Shown here piece after piece: positions 6,778 through 17,200 of a stretch of 64,000 bases of DNA. The position numbers and the translations under genes were made by a program. The notes beneath the pieces were generated by a model, which saw only the letters and a list, made by a program, of their open reading frames with translations, had not been told where the DNA came from and ran no database searches. This DNA is from Streptomyces sp. CB03234. Its GTDB lineage: Bacteria; Actinomycetota; Actinomycetes; Streptomycetales; Streptomycetaceae. Within the stretch, counting starts at the first letter, position 1; the number at the start of each line of letters is the position of its first letter. The DNA lies in contig NZ_LIYH01000005.1 in assembly GCF_001905885.1 (NCBI RefSeq), forward strand, positions 248,001 to 312,000, read 5' to 3'.

Positions 6778-9700
6778 GTGAGCGGGCCGGTGGGATGGGT
6801 GACCATGATCGGCCCCTCCGACGAGCAGGTTGAGTACCGCCTTACCGGCGGTCACGGCTGCGGGAAGTCCACCACGGTCGACGCGGCCCTCCTCGTCGCC
6901 GCCATCGAGGCCAAGGCCGAAGCGGCGGGCGCACCCGTCGCATCCCTGCTCGGCTCCCGTGAAGCCAAGCGCGCCTTCTTCCGCGCCCGCGGACTGATCC
7001 GCAGCAAGGGTGCCGCGCGGTTCACCGGGTTTGACGCCGTTGAAGTCGCCTCCGCAGCCGGACTCGACGCCCGCGACCTGTACGGCGAACAGGTCCTTCC
7101 CCGACCGGCCGCCGACGGACAGGTGGACTACCACCTGGACGCCAGCGAACGCCCCTTGGTGTGGATCGGCAACGGCCTCAACGAGTTCGACATCACCCCT
7201 GGCAGCGTCCTTGCCCCGGAGCACTTCCAGGCGGCCCGCCGCCTTATGCATGGCGAGGACCCTCGGACCGGGCAGACCCTCGTGGAGCCCAAGCTCGCCA
7301 TCGCGCCGGCCGCGAAGCTCCCGGCCGCTCCGCTGGCTCGTGCGATCCGCCGCGCCGCTGCCGAACGCAGCGTGAACCCCGTGACCCTGCTGGACTCCAA
7401 GAGGAAGCAGGACGCCTTCCGTCGGATGGAGAGCCAGCTCAAGCGATTCGGTGAATCGCACCGGGTGCCGGCCTCCACCGTGCTCAAGCTCGCCGACGCC
7501 GTCGGCATCGACGCCGTCGCCCTCTACGGCGAAGACGTGCTGGGGAAGGCCGTGGCCGCCGAGGCGGGCGGCCACCTGGACGCCCGCGCACTCCTGCGCT
7601 CCGTCGAGGCCCGCGCCACTGAGACCGGGCAGCAGCCCGCCGACCTGTTCACCGCAGCTTCCATGAAGCGCCGGTACGTCCAGACGGCGGGCGAGGGCGA
7701 ACGCCGCCTTCGAGACCTCCCCATGGCCGTACGCGAAGCCGTCGCCATGGCCAAGGCGGCAGGGCTCGCGCCCGAGGACGTGTGGGACGCGGAGGAGATC
7801 AAGGCCGCTCTCCTCGAAGGGCGAGTGCAGGTCGGGAACTTCGGCGCCGACGTCACCTTGGATCTCGCAAAGTCGAAGTCCGCGTTCCTCGCCTACGCGC
7901 CGGAGGAGATCGCCGCCCAGGTGGAGGGCATCTACACCTCCGCCGGCCGCGAGTCCATCAGTGCCCTGGAGCGGTGGACCGCGTACGGCATGCGCGGTCG
8001 CCACGGTGACGGTGACGAGGCGGAGACCGTGGGGACGAGCGGGTTCTCCGGCTGGATGATGGTGCACCGCGCCGCCCGGCCCGTGGACGGCGCGCCGTAC
8101 GGCGACCCTCATTTCCACCTGCACTTCACCCTGGCCAACATGGTCAAGGGGATTGACGGCAAGTGGTCCACCATGGCCAGCGGGGGCCGCGACCTCCACC
8201 GGCACGCCCGGGCCACCCAGTCCCTCATGAACGCCCGTATCCGGAGGGAGCTGACCGACAAGTTCGGCATCAGCTTCCGCCGCGAGGAGCGAACCGGCGC
8301 GTGGGAGATCGCGGCGATCCCCGAGGCCACGATCCGCCTCTTCAGCAAGCGTGACAACCAGGTCCGGGACCTGCTGACGAAGCTGGGCATCGACTACGAC
8401 AGCGCCACCACCCGCGAGCGCACAGCGGCTTCCACCGCGTCCAAAGCCGCGAAGAACGGAGAAGCCGCAGGAGTCGCGGACGACGTCCTGCGCGAGTACT
8501 GGCAGGCCGAAGGCCGCGCCGCCGGTGATGAGCCCGAGGCCATCGCGGCCAGCGCGATGCAGCAGGACAGCCCGAAGCAGAACCCGGGCTTGGACGAGCT
8601 GTGTGCCACGATCTTCGACCCGAAGACCGGCCTGACCAGCCACTCCAAGGACTTCACCCACGCCGCCGCCATCGCCGCCGTCCTGGATGCCCTCCCGTAC
8701 GGAGTCGCGGACGCCGAGGAGGCCGAACGCCTCACCGACTCTGTCCTCCGGCACGCGGGGTACGCGGTCAAGCTCAACCCGAAGGGTGCACAGCACTTCG
8801 CGCATGCGGACCGGTACACGACGGCGGACGTCGTTGCCGCGGAAACGCTCATCGTCTCGGAGGCGACAAGCCGTCTCGGCGCGCAGGCCGCCGTCGTCAG
8901 CCGCGACACGGTCGAGATGACCCTGTCCACCGTCGAAGCCCAGCACGGCGGCACCTTCAAGTTCTCCGACGAACAGCGCGCCGTCCTCGACCGGCTGCTC
9001 ACCGCCGGACACGGGATCGACGCCGTGGTGGGCATCGCCGGGGCGGGCAAGACCACCATCATGGACACCGCCCGGCAGGCGTGGGAGGCCCACGGACTCG
9101 TCGTTGCCGGCGCCAGCACGGCCGCGGTCGCCGCCGCGAATCTGAAGGCCGAAGCGGGGATCACCTCGCGCACCCTCGCGTCCTGGCTCACCGGCATCCG
9201 TACGGGCGGCGCCGGCCTCAACGGCGTTGACGTCCTGGTCGTGGACGAGGCGGCGATGTGCGATGACCGCGACATCGCCGAACTCCTCACCCACGCGGCG
9301 AAGACTGGAACGAAGGTTGTCGGCATCGGCGACCCGAAGCAGTTGCACTCGCCGGGCATCGGCGGCAGCTTCGCTGCCGTCCACCACCTTGTTGGCGGCC
9401 TCACCCTCAGCCAAAACTTCCGGCAGAAGGACATGGTCGAGCGCCGGGCACTGGAGCTGTGGCGCGACGACAACCGAGTGGAAGCGCTCCGAACCTTCGC
9501 CGGAACAGGGCGCGTGCACGCCCTCGCGGACAAGGACGCCACCCTCGCCGCGATGCTCACCGTCTGGGCGGACAAGCGCGCCGCGCACACCGACGACCAC
9601 ACCGCCGTGCAGCAACTCCTCATGCTCGCCGCCACCAACGAGATCGTGGAGGAGCTGAATCTCGGTGCGCGCGCTCTGCGCAAGGCGAGCGGCAATCTCA

Positions 9701-11238
9701 CCGGCCCGGAGCACACGTACGCCCTGCCGGGCGGCGGCGAGCTGACGCTGTCCATCGGTGACCAGGTCCTCCTCCGGATCAACGACTACCGGGGCAAGAG
9801 GAGCCGAGGCGAGAACGAAGACGTGCTGAACGGCTACCGCGGGATCGTGCGAGCCGTGGACGAGGGACGACGTGTCCTGGTCGAGTGGCGCGAGAAGACC
9901 GCCGACGGACACCACGATGTCGCCGAATGGGTCGACGCCGACTACATCGCGCAAGGCGGACTCAGCCTCGGATACGCGATCACTGGCCACAAGTCCCAGG
10001 GCCTCAGTGTGCACGAGGCCCTGGTCTACGGTCCCGGCGCGCAGGCGAACGCGCTGTACACGATGATGAGCCGCGACAAGAAGGAGTCCCACCTCTTCCT
10101 GCCGCTGTCCGTCTACGAATCCGACGCCGACCGTGCACGCGGCGGTACCGCGCTCACCGAGCAGGAACAGCTTGACCGCGCTGTTGCCGGCCTCATCCGC
10201 GAGATCGAGAGCGGAACCGAGGAGCGCATGATCCTCACCGAACTCCCGAAGGACATGGTCCCCGCCCACGTTCGTCAGGCCGTAGCCGATCTACCGACCC
10301 CGTACGCTTCCGGAACCGGCACCCCGCACGAGGCGGACGCCGCCCATGACGCGCCGGAGTCCGATGACCGGCGTACCGCGGACACCACTGAGCGGCCCGC
10401 GACGCCGACCACACTTCCGGGACCGGCGCCGAGGGCTGACCGCTCGTACGCTCACCTCAGCAGCGCAGCCCTGCGCGACGCGGCGCGCAAGGCCGTCACG
10501 GCCGCGCGCGCCACGAGGACGGCGGCAGAGAAGGCGGAGGCCACCGCGGACCGCGCCGCACAGCAGGCCGCCGCCGGGACAGGGCCGAACGCGCTCGCGT
10601 TCAACCGTCGACACCAGGCCATTGCCGACCGGGCCGTGGCAATCCACGAACTCCGAGCACTGGGCGGCACCATCGGCGAACACACTGCTCGACTGCGCGA
10701 CACGCAGGAGCGCATCGATGGTCTTGACCAGCAGTTGGCCGCCACTGGTCGATTCGGGCGCCCGGTGCTGCGGAGGGACGCGCGGGCTGCGGTCGAGGCG
10801 GACCGCATGGAACTGCTTCGTTCGTACGAGGAGACCGGGCGCGAGCTGGAGCAGATGAACAAGCGGCTCGACGAGGTTGCCGAGCAGGCTGGACCCGTCA
10901 GCGAACACGAAGCCGTGCTGACCGAAGCGGATATGCCGCAGCAGGACAAGGCCGCGCTCCTGCGACGTGCCAAGGAGAAGGACAACCAAGCAGCGAAGCG
11001 TCTCCAGGCGGAGGCAGCTAAGGCACGCAGTACTGCTCGTGGCGCCGACCAGCGGGCGGCCGGCCTCCAAGAGGAGATGGCACGGCGAACTCAACGTGGG
11101 CTCCAGCACGCCGACGCCGAGGAGTCCGCGTCGCCGTCCGCCCCGAAGCCCGAGTCCTCGTATGCCGACCGCACCACCGCGGATTTCCCGCAGCAGTATC
11201 CGCCTTCAGAGGCCGTACAGGACGCACCGTCCGTGTAG
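6778..11238 (+). CDS. traA: MobF-family conjugative relaxase-helicase (TraA/TrwC-like)
   Basis: 1486 residues. It should nick oriT by a tyrosine transesterification and then unwind the transferred strand. The relaxase part (about 1-560) has an N-terminal Tyr in QVEYRL (residue 20), the segment LVWIGNGL...GSVLAPEHF...RLMHGEDPRTG typical of TrwC relaxases, and the metal-binding histidines in PHFHLHFTLAN (about 445). The RecD-like helicase part has Walker A GIAGAGKTT (about 755), Walker B VLVVDEAAM (about 820), GDPKQL, LSQNFRQ and GHKSQG (about 1070). The last 280 residues are Ala/Glu/Arg-rich coiled coil. GTG 6778 is used; GTG 6799 is an alternative. An unusual feature is the long insertion (about 130-380) with repeated RSxEARA/RAIRRAAAE helices between the N-terminal part and the histidine motif. 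Confidence 0.92.
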   Translation: MSGPVGWVTMIGPSDEQVEYRLTGGHGCGKSTTVDAALLVAAIEAKAEAAGAPVASLLGSREAKRAFFRARGLIRSKGAARFTGFDAVEVASAAGLDARDLYGEQVLPRPAADGQVDYHLDASERPLVWIGNGLNEFDITPGSVLAPEHFQAARRLMHGEDPRTGQTLVEPKLAIAPAAKLPAAPLARAIRRAAAERSVNPVTLLDSKRKQDAFRRMESQLKRFGESHRVPASTVLKLADAVGIDAVALYGEDVLGKAVAAEAGGHLDARALLRSVEARATETGQQPADLFTAASMKRRYVQTAGEGERRLRDLPMAVREAVAMAKAAGLAPEDVWDAEEIKAALLEGRVQVGNFGADVTLDLAKSKSAFLAYAPEEIAAQVEGIYTSAGRESISALERWTAYGMRGRHGDGDEAETVGTSGFSGWMMVHRAARPVDGAPYGDPHFHLHFTLANMVKGIDGKWSTMASGGRDLHRHARATQSLMNARIRRELTDKFGISFRREERTGAWEIAAIPEATIRLFSKRDNQVRDLLTKLGIDYDSATTRERTAASTASKAAKNGEAAGVADDVLREYWQAEGRAAGDEPEAIAASAMQQDSPKQNPGLDELCATIFDPKTGLTSHSKDFTHAAAIAAVLDALPYGVADAEEAERLTDSVLRHAGYAVKLNPKGAQHFAHADRYTTADVVAAETLIVSEATSRLGAQAAVVSRDTVEMTLSTVEAQHGGTFKFSDEQRAVLDRLLTAGHGIDAVVGIAGAGKTTIMDTARQAWEAHGLVVAGASTAAVAAANLKAEAGITSRTLASWLTGIRTGGAGLNGVDVLVVDEAAMCDDRDIAELLTHAAKTGTKVVGIGDPKQLHSPGIGGSFAAVHHLVGGLTLSQNFRQKDMVERRALELWRDDNRVEALRTFAGTGRVHALADKDATLAAMLTVWADKRAAHTDDHTAVQQLLMLAATNEIVEELNLGARALRKASGNLTGPEHTYALPGGGELTLSIGDQVLLRINDYRGKRSRGENEDVLNGYRGIVRAVDEGRRVLVEWREKTADGHHDVAEWVDADYIAQGGLSLGYAITGHKSQGLSVHEALVYGPGAQANALYTMMSRDKKESHLFLPLSVYESDADRARGGTALTEQEQLDRAVAGLIREIESGTEERMILTELPKDMVPAHVRQAVADLPTPYASGTGTPHEADAAHDAPESDDRRTADTTERPATPTTLPGPAPRADRSYAHLSSAALRDAARKAVTAARATRTAAEKAEATADRAAQQAAAGTGPNALAFNRRHQAIADRAVAIHELRALGGTIGEHTARLRDTQERIDGLDQQLAATGRFGRPVLRRDARAAVEADRMELLRSYEETGRELEQMNKRLDEVAEQAGPVSEHEAVLTEADMPQQDKAALLRRAKEKDNQAAKRLQAEAAKARSTARGADQRAAGLQEEMARRTQRGLQHADAEESASPSAPKPESSYADRTTADFPQQYPPSEAVQDAPSV

Positions 11239-11254
11239 AAGAGGCTCGGGGCGC

Positions 11255-11665
11255 TTACGCCTCCGTGACGAAGACTGCGTTGTCCGGCATCCGGTCACGA
11301 AAACTCTCCGGGATGGTGCCCATCAGCCAAAGTCGGTGTGTCGCGTGCACGGCGCCCGTTGGATCGTTCAACAGGACGTAGTGGCGCACCTCGACCCCCG
11401 CGTAGCCGATCTCGGGCGGGAAGCCCTGCTCCTCGGTCCACGTCAGGTAGTGGCGGCCTCCGATCCGCAGCACGCGACGACCGTCCGGATCTCGATCCCC
11501 GAGCATCGCGTAGCCCCAGCACGTCAGCCAGAAATCACACGAGCTGCACACCCGGTACGCAGCCATCCGCGTGCCGACACCCCGGATCTCCTGATTGTTC
11601 CCCTTGCTCGGGCACAACTTGCACTGGAACAACTCGTACCCCTCGGGTACGCGCGCCCGCCTCAC
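11255..11665 (-). CDS. hypothetical Cys-rich protein (136 aa)
   Basis: 136 residues from GTG 11665, overlapping the upstream gene by 4 nt (GTGA). It has FQCKLC (residues 14-19), then CSSCDFWLTC (about 40-49), which would suit a zinc ribbon, followed by a beta-rich part with HYLTWTEEQGFPPEIGY. No recognised family and no membrane segment. It converges on the relaxase gene with only 16 nt between stops. Confidence 0.6.
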   Translation of the reverse strand: MRRARVPEGYELFQCKLCPSKGNNQEIRGVGTRMAAYRVCSSCDFWLTCWGYAMLGDRDPDGRRVLRIGGRHYLTWTEEQGFPPEIGYAGVEVRHYVLLNDPTGAVHATHRLWLMGTIPESFRDRMPDNAVFVTEA

Positions 11666-11997
11666 GCGCCGTAAGAGGCGGACCTACGCCGGATGTGCTT
11701 GCACCTCACACCTCGTTCGACATCCTGAAGCGAGGGTTTGCGGGACGCCCCGCAGTCGATGCATTCGCTCGGCCAGGGCATCGAGCGGGCACCGGGGTAA
11801 GGTCCCTTCGGTTCGTAGCCGGCCGCACGCATCACCTCCTCGGCCTCCTGTTCATCGGCGGTCACCTCGGTGGTGGGCGTGGGCCCGGAGACGGGCGGCG
11901 GGAGCTCGAAGCTCTGGGTGTGTCCCCCGAACAGCAATCCGAGGCTCACCCATCGCTGTGCCGCGATGGAACGGTCATGGCAAGTCCTATCTCGCAC
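11662..11997 (-). CDS. hypothetical Cys-containing protein (111 aa)
   Basis: 111 residues from GTG 11997, or 95 from GTG 11949; neither has a clear ribosome binding site. The C-terminal part WPSECIDCGASRKPSLQDVERGVRCKHIRRR has a CxxC and a late CxH, suggesting a treble-clef or ribbon metal site. The N-terminal part is a hydrophobic patch plus an acidic linker (TEVTADEQEAEEVM). It is coupled to the downstream Cys-rich gene. Both lie directly downstream of the lanthipeptide genes but I see no reason to give them a role there. Confidence 0.5.
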   Translation of the reverse strand: MRDRTCHDRSIAAQRWVSLGLLFGGHTQSFELPPPVSGPTPTTEVTADEQEAEEVMRAAGYEPKGPYPGARSMPWPSECIDCGASRKPSLQDVERGVRCKHIRRRSASYGA

Positions 11998-12064
11998 AAC
12001 TACGGGTCGCGTCGCCTGGGCTTATACCTGGTGGCCCCGGCGATTTGCACGGCTAGCGGCCGAC

Positions 12065-13078
12065 CTATGTCCCGCTCTCCCCGTGGAGGATCGCCGCCCT
12101 GGCTGCCCAGGCAAGTACGCTCTGGGCCCGCATGGACAGGCCGAGCCGGTTCCAGTGGAAGATCACGTGGTAGCTGAGCACCTGCCTCAGCCCGCGGTCG
12201 AGCGTTCCTTCCTGGACGGCGTGGCCGAGTGCCTGCCCGGCACTGCGGAAGGCGGCGGCACACTCGGCGACAGGCTCCAGCGGCCCGCCGGGGCGCACCA
12301 TGGTGTCGCTATTGGCGAGGAGCAGGGGCCGAATGCCCTGGGCGAGGGCGTTGAGTCGGGCCGCCGGGACATCGCCGAGGGCCGAGCGGTGTTCGATCGT
12401 GATGACGCGGTCCCAGACGTCGCCCTGCTCGTACCACTCCAGCTTCGCCGCGCGCATCATGTGCGTGCAGAGGAGGACGGACAGTTCCCGCAGCCCGACG
12501 GTCGGGCTGTCGTGTTGCCGCAGCCGCTGCGCTTCCCGGCTGTCGGCGATGAACAGGGCGTGCGCGGCCGTCATGCTGGCCTCGCCCCCGAACGCTGCGG
12601 TTTCAGGCTCGTAGATGCCGGGCCACCAGCGCACGAGGTGGCCGTCGGCCACAAGGCGGTGCAAGCCGAGTCGGTCCAGGCCCTCCGCGGCGCCGAGCTG
12701 GGCGCCGATCCCCGGCCGGACGCGGAGACGCAGGCGCCAGCAGGGGTGCTTCCTGGTGTACCACCAGCCGCCGATGACGCCGGCGGTCTCCGCCTCCTGT
12801 AGCAGGGGCAGGACGTGCGCGGTGAAGGTCTCGTCGGCTTTCGCCCAGTCGGTGAAGTGGAGGTACACCTGCCACCAGTCGACCGTGGAGGTGTGCCGGG
12901 CCAGGGCCTCCCGACCGGCCTGGTCGTAGACCGCCACGGCGTCGGACAGGATCGTCGGCTCCATCCCGTACTGGGCTGCGACCTCGGGGATCGGCAGGCC
13001 GGTGAGGGCGGCGGCGACCGCACGCTCGATCGGGCTCGGCTCCGTCAAGATCAGTTGATCAAGAGACATGCGTCCCAT
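12065..13078 (-). CDS. thiopeptide/lanthipeptide-type SpaB C-terminal domain protein
   Basis: 337 residues. The family (SpaB_C, thiopeptide-type bacteriocin biosynthesis protein) removes the glutamate that LanB attaches to Ser/Thr, leaving dehydroamino acids. Seen here: WWQVYLHFTDW, then the elimination-domain landmarks GGWWYTRKHPCWRLRLRVRP and RWWPGIYEPETAAFGGEASM. The first 60 residues are a helical extension with an HTH-like IPEVAAQYGMEPTIL. The neighbouring LanB has its own SpaB_C region (HFN-type FTRHREMARPDADQHLNF), so this is a second copy, common in FxLD clusters. ATG 13078 overlaps the LanC stop by 28 nt; ATG 13069 is possible. Last gene of the lanthipeptide operon. Confidence 0.85.
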   Translation of the reverse strand: MGRMSLDQLILTEPSPIERAVAAALTGLPIPEVAAQYGMEPTILSDAVAVYDQAGREALARHTSTVDWWQVYLHFTDWAKADETFTAHVLPLLQEAETAGVIGGWWYTRKHPCWRLRLRVRPGIGAQLGAAEGLDRLGLHRLVADGHLVRWWPGIYEPETAAFGGEASMTAAHALFIADSREAQRLRQHDSPTVGLRELSVLLCTHMMRAAKLEWYEQGDVWDRVITIEHRSALGDVPAARLNALAQGIRPLLLANSDTMVRPGGPLEPVAECAAAFRSAGQALGHAVQEGTLDRGLRQVLSYHVIFHWNRLGLSMRAQSVLAWAARAAILHGESGT

Positions 13079-14280
13079 CCGGTGATCGGGGCCTGCTGTG
13101 AGGCGTGGGTGGTCAGGGCGAGCGCGGTGCCGGCGTCACCGTTGATCAGACCGGGCCCGGAAAGGCCGGGCTGGGCGTTCGCCGCGAGGGTGTCGCCGAG
13201 GCCCTTCGGAAGGGTCTGAAGGCGAGGGTCGAGAGCATCGGCGGCGGCGCGGGCGGCGGTCTGGTAGATGCCTGCCCAGCCGTGGCACAGACCGGAGTCG
13301 GTGACATGCGCGAGCTGTTCGGGGTCGGTCAGGGCGCGATACAGGGCGTCCTCGTAGAACTTCTGGAGCGTAGGGGAACGGAGGGCAAGCCCGGCGAGTT
13401 GCCCGGCCCGCGCGATGCCCGTCGTGCCGTAGCACCAGCTCGGACGTGCGGGCGCATCGTGGTGGGGCCGTCCGCGGTCAAGGTCGCGCCGCGAGATGTG
13501 CTCGGGCCACCAAGGGCCGGCGGGCCCGGTCTGGCACCACATATCGAGGTGTGCGCAGATGGTCCACATGGCGTCTTGGTGGCCGCTGACGGTGATGCCA
13601 CGGCGGAGGGCTTGGGCCAGCAGGAGGAGCGGGCCGGTGATGCCGTGGGCCACGCCGAAGTTGCCGTGACCGCCCGGGAAGTGGGGGGAGTCACCGCGGG
13701 CCGGATCGTACGGGACCCACCAGCCCGGCAGGCCGCGGCCGTCGGGGGCGAGGGGGCGGGTCAGGGCGACGAGGTACTTCAGGACTCGTTCCAGTGGCAG
13801 CCCTTCTGGGTCGGTCCGCAGGAGGTACGCGCCGATGCCAGTGAGGCCGTAGAAGAGGTCGTACTCGGAGAACGTGGGCAGGTACCCCTTGCGGATGCGG
13901 GTGAGCGCGGCGTCCACGCGGCGGTGGGTCAGGTCGATGATGTGCTGGTGCAGGGTCCGCCACGCCGGTTCGTACAGGTGCTGGAAGGACGGAGGGACGG
14001 TGGTGAGGACGAAGCCGAGGGCCGGGGCGCCGAGGAACAGCCCCGCGGTGTCGGCCGCGCTGATGTGCCCGGCCGCTGCGGCGGTGATCCACCGGTGGGC
14101 GGGGCGCCAGGAGCCGCCGTGACGGCTGGCCATCTCGATGTGCAGCAGGCTGATTCCGGCGGCGCCGTCGGCGAGGGACTGCACCGCCCACGGCTCGTCC
14201 GGGGGCGGAGGAGCGGGTTGTGCGAGGTGGGCGGTGTACTGCTCCAGGATTGCCGCGGTGGTGGCGGCCGGCGCGGTCAT
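13051..14280 (-). CDS. lanC: lanthionine synthetase C family cyclase (LanC)
   Basis: 409 residues. LanC adds cysteine thiols to dehydroalanine/dehydrobutyrine to form the (methyl)lanthionine rings. Diagnostic residues are present: the HGNFGVAHG segment (about 204-213), zinc ligand Cys in SWCYGTTGIAR (about 281) and zinc ligands Cys-His in LCHGWAG (about 331). Length matches stand-alone LanC cyclases. It overlaps the LanB stop by 4 nt (14277-14280) and the next gene by 28 nt, so translation is coupled. All zinc-binding residues are intact and the enzyme should be active. Confidence 0.92.
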   Translation of the reverse strand: MTAPAATTAAILEQYTAHLAQPAPPPPDEPWAVQSLADGAAGISLLHIEMASRHGGSWRPAHRWITAAAAGHISAADTAGLFLGAPALGFVLTTVPPSFQHLYEPAWRTLHQHIIDLTHRRVDAALTRIRKGYLPTFSEYDLFYGLTGIGAYLLRTDPEGLPLERVLKYLVALTRPLAPDGRGLPGWWVPYDPARGDSPHFPGGHGNFGVAHGITGPLLLLAQALRRGITVSGHQDAMWTICAHLDMWCQTGPAGPWWPEHISRRDLDRGRPHHDAPARPSWCYGTTGIARAGQLAGLALRSPTLQKFYEDALYRALTDPEQLAHVTDSGLCHGWAGIYQTAARAAADALDPRLQTLPKGLGDTLAANAQPGLSGPGLINGDAGTALALTTHASQQAPITGWDACLLIN

Positions 14281-17200
14281 CGGGCCGCCATCCGGTGCTG
14301 GAGGGCTGCGGTTCGTACGAGCCGGATCGTGGTCTCCTCGGCGCGCGGATCGACGCCCAGGGCTCGGACGTGGTGCTGGTGCAGGAGCGACCGGGCGACG
14401 TCGAGCGGATCACGCTGGCCGGTCAAGGTCTTCCGGTAGGCGTCCACGGCGGCGGCGCGAGCCCGCCATGCTTCGGCGACCGCAGGGCCGCCGGGGAGGG
14501 CCGCGAGCACGGAGGCGCCGTTCGGCGCGGCGAGTTCGAGGACCTGGGTACGCAGGGCCCGGCTCAGTCGTCCCGTGCCTTGGGGGAGGTTGCGCACCAA
14601 CCACTCTTCGGCCGCCGCGGTGTCCGGCGCCAGGGGGGTGACGAGGTGCAGGGCGCTGGCCGCGGCGAGGGCCTGCGGGGCGAGTGCGTCGGTGCGCTCG
14701 GTGAGCTGGATCTGCGCGAGGGCGGCGGCGGAGTCCGCGGCGAACACCTGGTGCGCGGTGTCCATGGCCGCCTCGCCGCCGAAGCGCCCGGTCTGCGGCT
14801 GGTAGGGAGCCAGGACGAGCCCGGCCGCCAGACCGGTCCCGTGCAGGCTGTCCGCCCACCTGCGGACGTGTTGGGCGGCGGCCCCGTATGCGTCTGGCGG
14901 CAGGTGCAGCGTGAAGTTGAGGTGCTGGTCGGCATCCGGGCGGGCCATCTCCCGGTGCCGGGTGAACCACCAGAGTGGCGGGGTGTCGCCGAACGCGGCG
15001 AGGAGGCTGGGCAGGTGGCGGCTCAGGATCTCGTCGTAGCGGCGCGGGTGGGCGTGGAGCTGCGCGAGCAGGACGTCGCCGTCGCCCGGAAGATGCCGCC
15101 CGGCGGCTAGCGCCGTGGCGGGGCGCGCCCGGGGCACATCGGCGGTGTCCGGCTCCGACCGGCCAAGGGAGAGCCAGATCTCGTGTGCCCGCCCGATCCA
15201 GCCGTGGGCGTCTGCGTCAGGGACCTCGCGCAGCTCCAGGCGCCGGGCGTTGTCGAGGTGGGCGCGCAGCGCCCGGCGGTGAACCGGGTGGGACAGGTCG
15301 AGGGGGAGGCGCTGGTCGTACTCGATGATGGCGACCTGCATCGGGACCCGCAGCCGGCCCCGCCAGACGGCGAAGGCGTTCTCCCACTCCTCGGTCGAGG
15401 CTTTGCGGCCGGGCAGGTCGTCGGCCATCAGCAGCCATCGGGCCTGCGTGAGGATGGTGCGGCGGTAGCGCACCCTGGGGAGGAACGGGAGCCGGGAGCC
15501 GGCGCCGAAGTCGAACGGCTTGTAGGCGGCGAACCGCCCGTGGGCCACTTCGGCGAGGAACCGGGCCAGCGGCGGGGTCTGCGTCCCACCTTCCAGGGCG
15601 TGCAGGACCCGCACGTCGATGCGCTGGCCGGTGGAGAGCTGCACGAGGTGGAAGCTGCGCGGGTCCGCGGTGACGGCGATGTCGGCGAGCGGGATCGTCG
15701 CCTCGTCCGTCTCCTGGTGTCCGGACAGCTCGATGACGTGCGGCAGCAGCCGCGGCGTACGGGTGACGTTCTCGTTGCGGTGGCGGCGCGGAGGGAACAC
15801 GAGCTGCGCCGTGAGGCCGTCCGGCGCCCCGCGATACGTGGCGGCGAGCGCGTCCTGATGCTGGGGCGGGAGGACGTGGGCGAACCGGCCGGCCATGCTG
15901 CTGCCGGGGCGGGGGACCGCGGTGAGGAGGACGTCGAAGGTGCCGCTGGACAGTGCCCGGGTGCTGGGTGAGTGGACCTCGAAGGCGACCTCCACCCGGG
16001 GCACGAACAACCGCTCGTCCTTCCCGGCCGCCTTCTCCAAGGCGTCGACCATGTCATCCGTCAGCCGCAGTTCACTGCCGCCGTCCAGGAGGACCTGTTG
16101 CATCAGCGCGAGCAGCAGTTCGTCGCGGTCGGTGCGCACCTTCAGGGCGGCGCCGCGTTCGGAGCCGACGTATCCGGCGGGCAGGCCCAGGCCGCTGTCG
16201 GCGACCAGGTCCATCACCGGCACCAGGGCGCCGACGCCGTACCGGGCCCGGAAGCGGCGGTGGTAGTCGCGCCAGTGCTGGTAGCCGTAGGGCTGCGGGG
16301 TGGTCCGGTAGAGGGCGGACACGGCTGCTTGCACTTCCGCGATCACGGCCTGCGGGAGCTGGGTCTCGCAGTCGAGGGCGGTGTCGATGAGCAGCGGTGT
16401 CGGGGTGACGGGGGTGAGGGCGCGCATCCGCGCGGCGACGGCGCTCACGCTGGTGTCGGAGAGCGTCGGCTGGTGGGCGGACAGCTCGTCGCGCAGGGCG
16501 TACAGCTCGTGGACCAGGTCCCGCACCTCCGGGATGCTGTCTGCCTGGAGCCGGTCCAGTTCGCGGCACAGGTGCTGGAAGGCGTCCACGGTGGTCATGG
16601 GCGCCCAGAGGCTGGCGATGAGGAATTGCTGCTCGACCAGGCTGGTGAGAAGGGCGTCGATCTTCTCCGGTGTGGCCTGCGGGAAGCGGTCGCGCAGGTG
16701 GCCGTGGAGGTTGCCGTAGGGGATGGGGGTGCGGGCCGCGTCCATGGCGGCGGCCACCGGCCGGGCGTTGCGGACGGATATCTCGACCGGGGCCAGGAGG
16801 ACGGCGTGGCCGTCGGAGGGCGGGCCCGGCGCCACGAGCCGGTCACCGCGGACGCGGGCGGCGTTGTTGGCGACGAGCGGTAACCGCTTCAGCAACGCGG
16901 GGGTGCCCTGGAGTCGGAGCACCAAGTCGGTGACCCATTCGGCGTCCGGCCGGATCATCGCGCGGTGCTTGTCGCGCCACCGCGCGCTCGCCCGGGGCCC
17001 GACGGACACCGGGGCGGTGCCGGCGAACAGGCCGAGCGGGGTCGGCCGGTGCTGCCACCGCAGGAGGTAGGAGACGGCCGAGAGCGCGGTGCGGCGGACG
17101 TGACGGGGCTCGGTCCGCCGGCCCTGGACGACGGCCTCGATGGCGTCGGACAGGACGGGGGTGGCCAGCTCCAGCGCGCTGCGGAAGTCCTCGCGCTGCC

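Noticed and set aside
6700-10269. A 1189-codon leftward frame overlapping the relaxase gene
   Set aside because: It is the antisense shadow of the relaxase gene. Its composition (Val/Gly/Arg/Asp) is that of a reverse frame and it has no recognisable motif, while the rightward frame has full relaxase-helicase motifs.
14220-15110. 296-codon rightward frame over lanB
   Set aside because: Shadow of the LanB coding strand; no independent start signal or motif.
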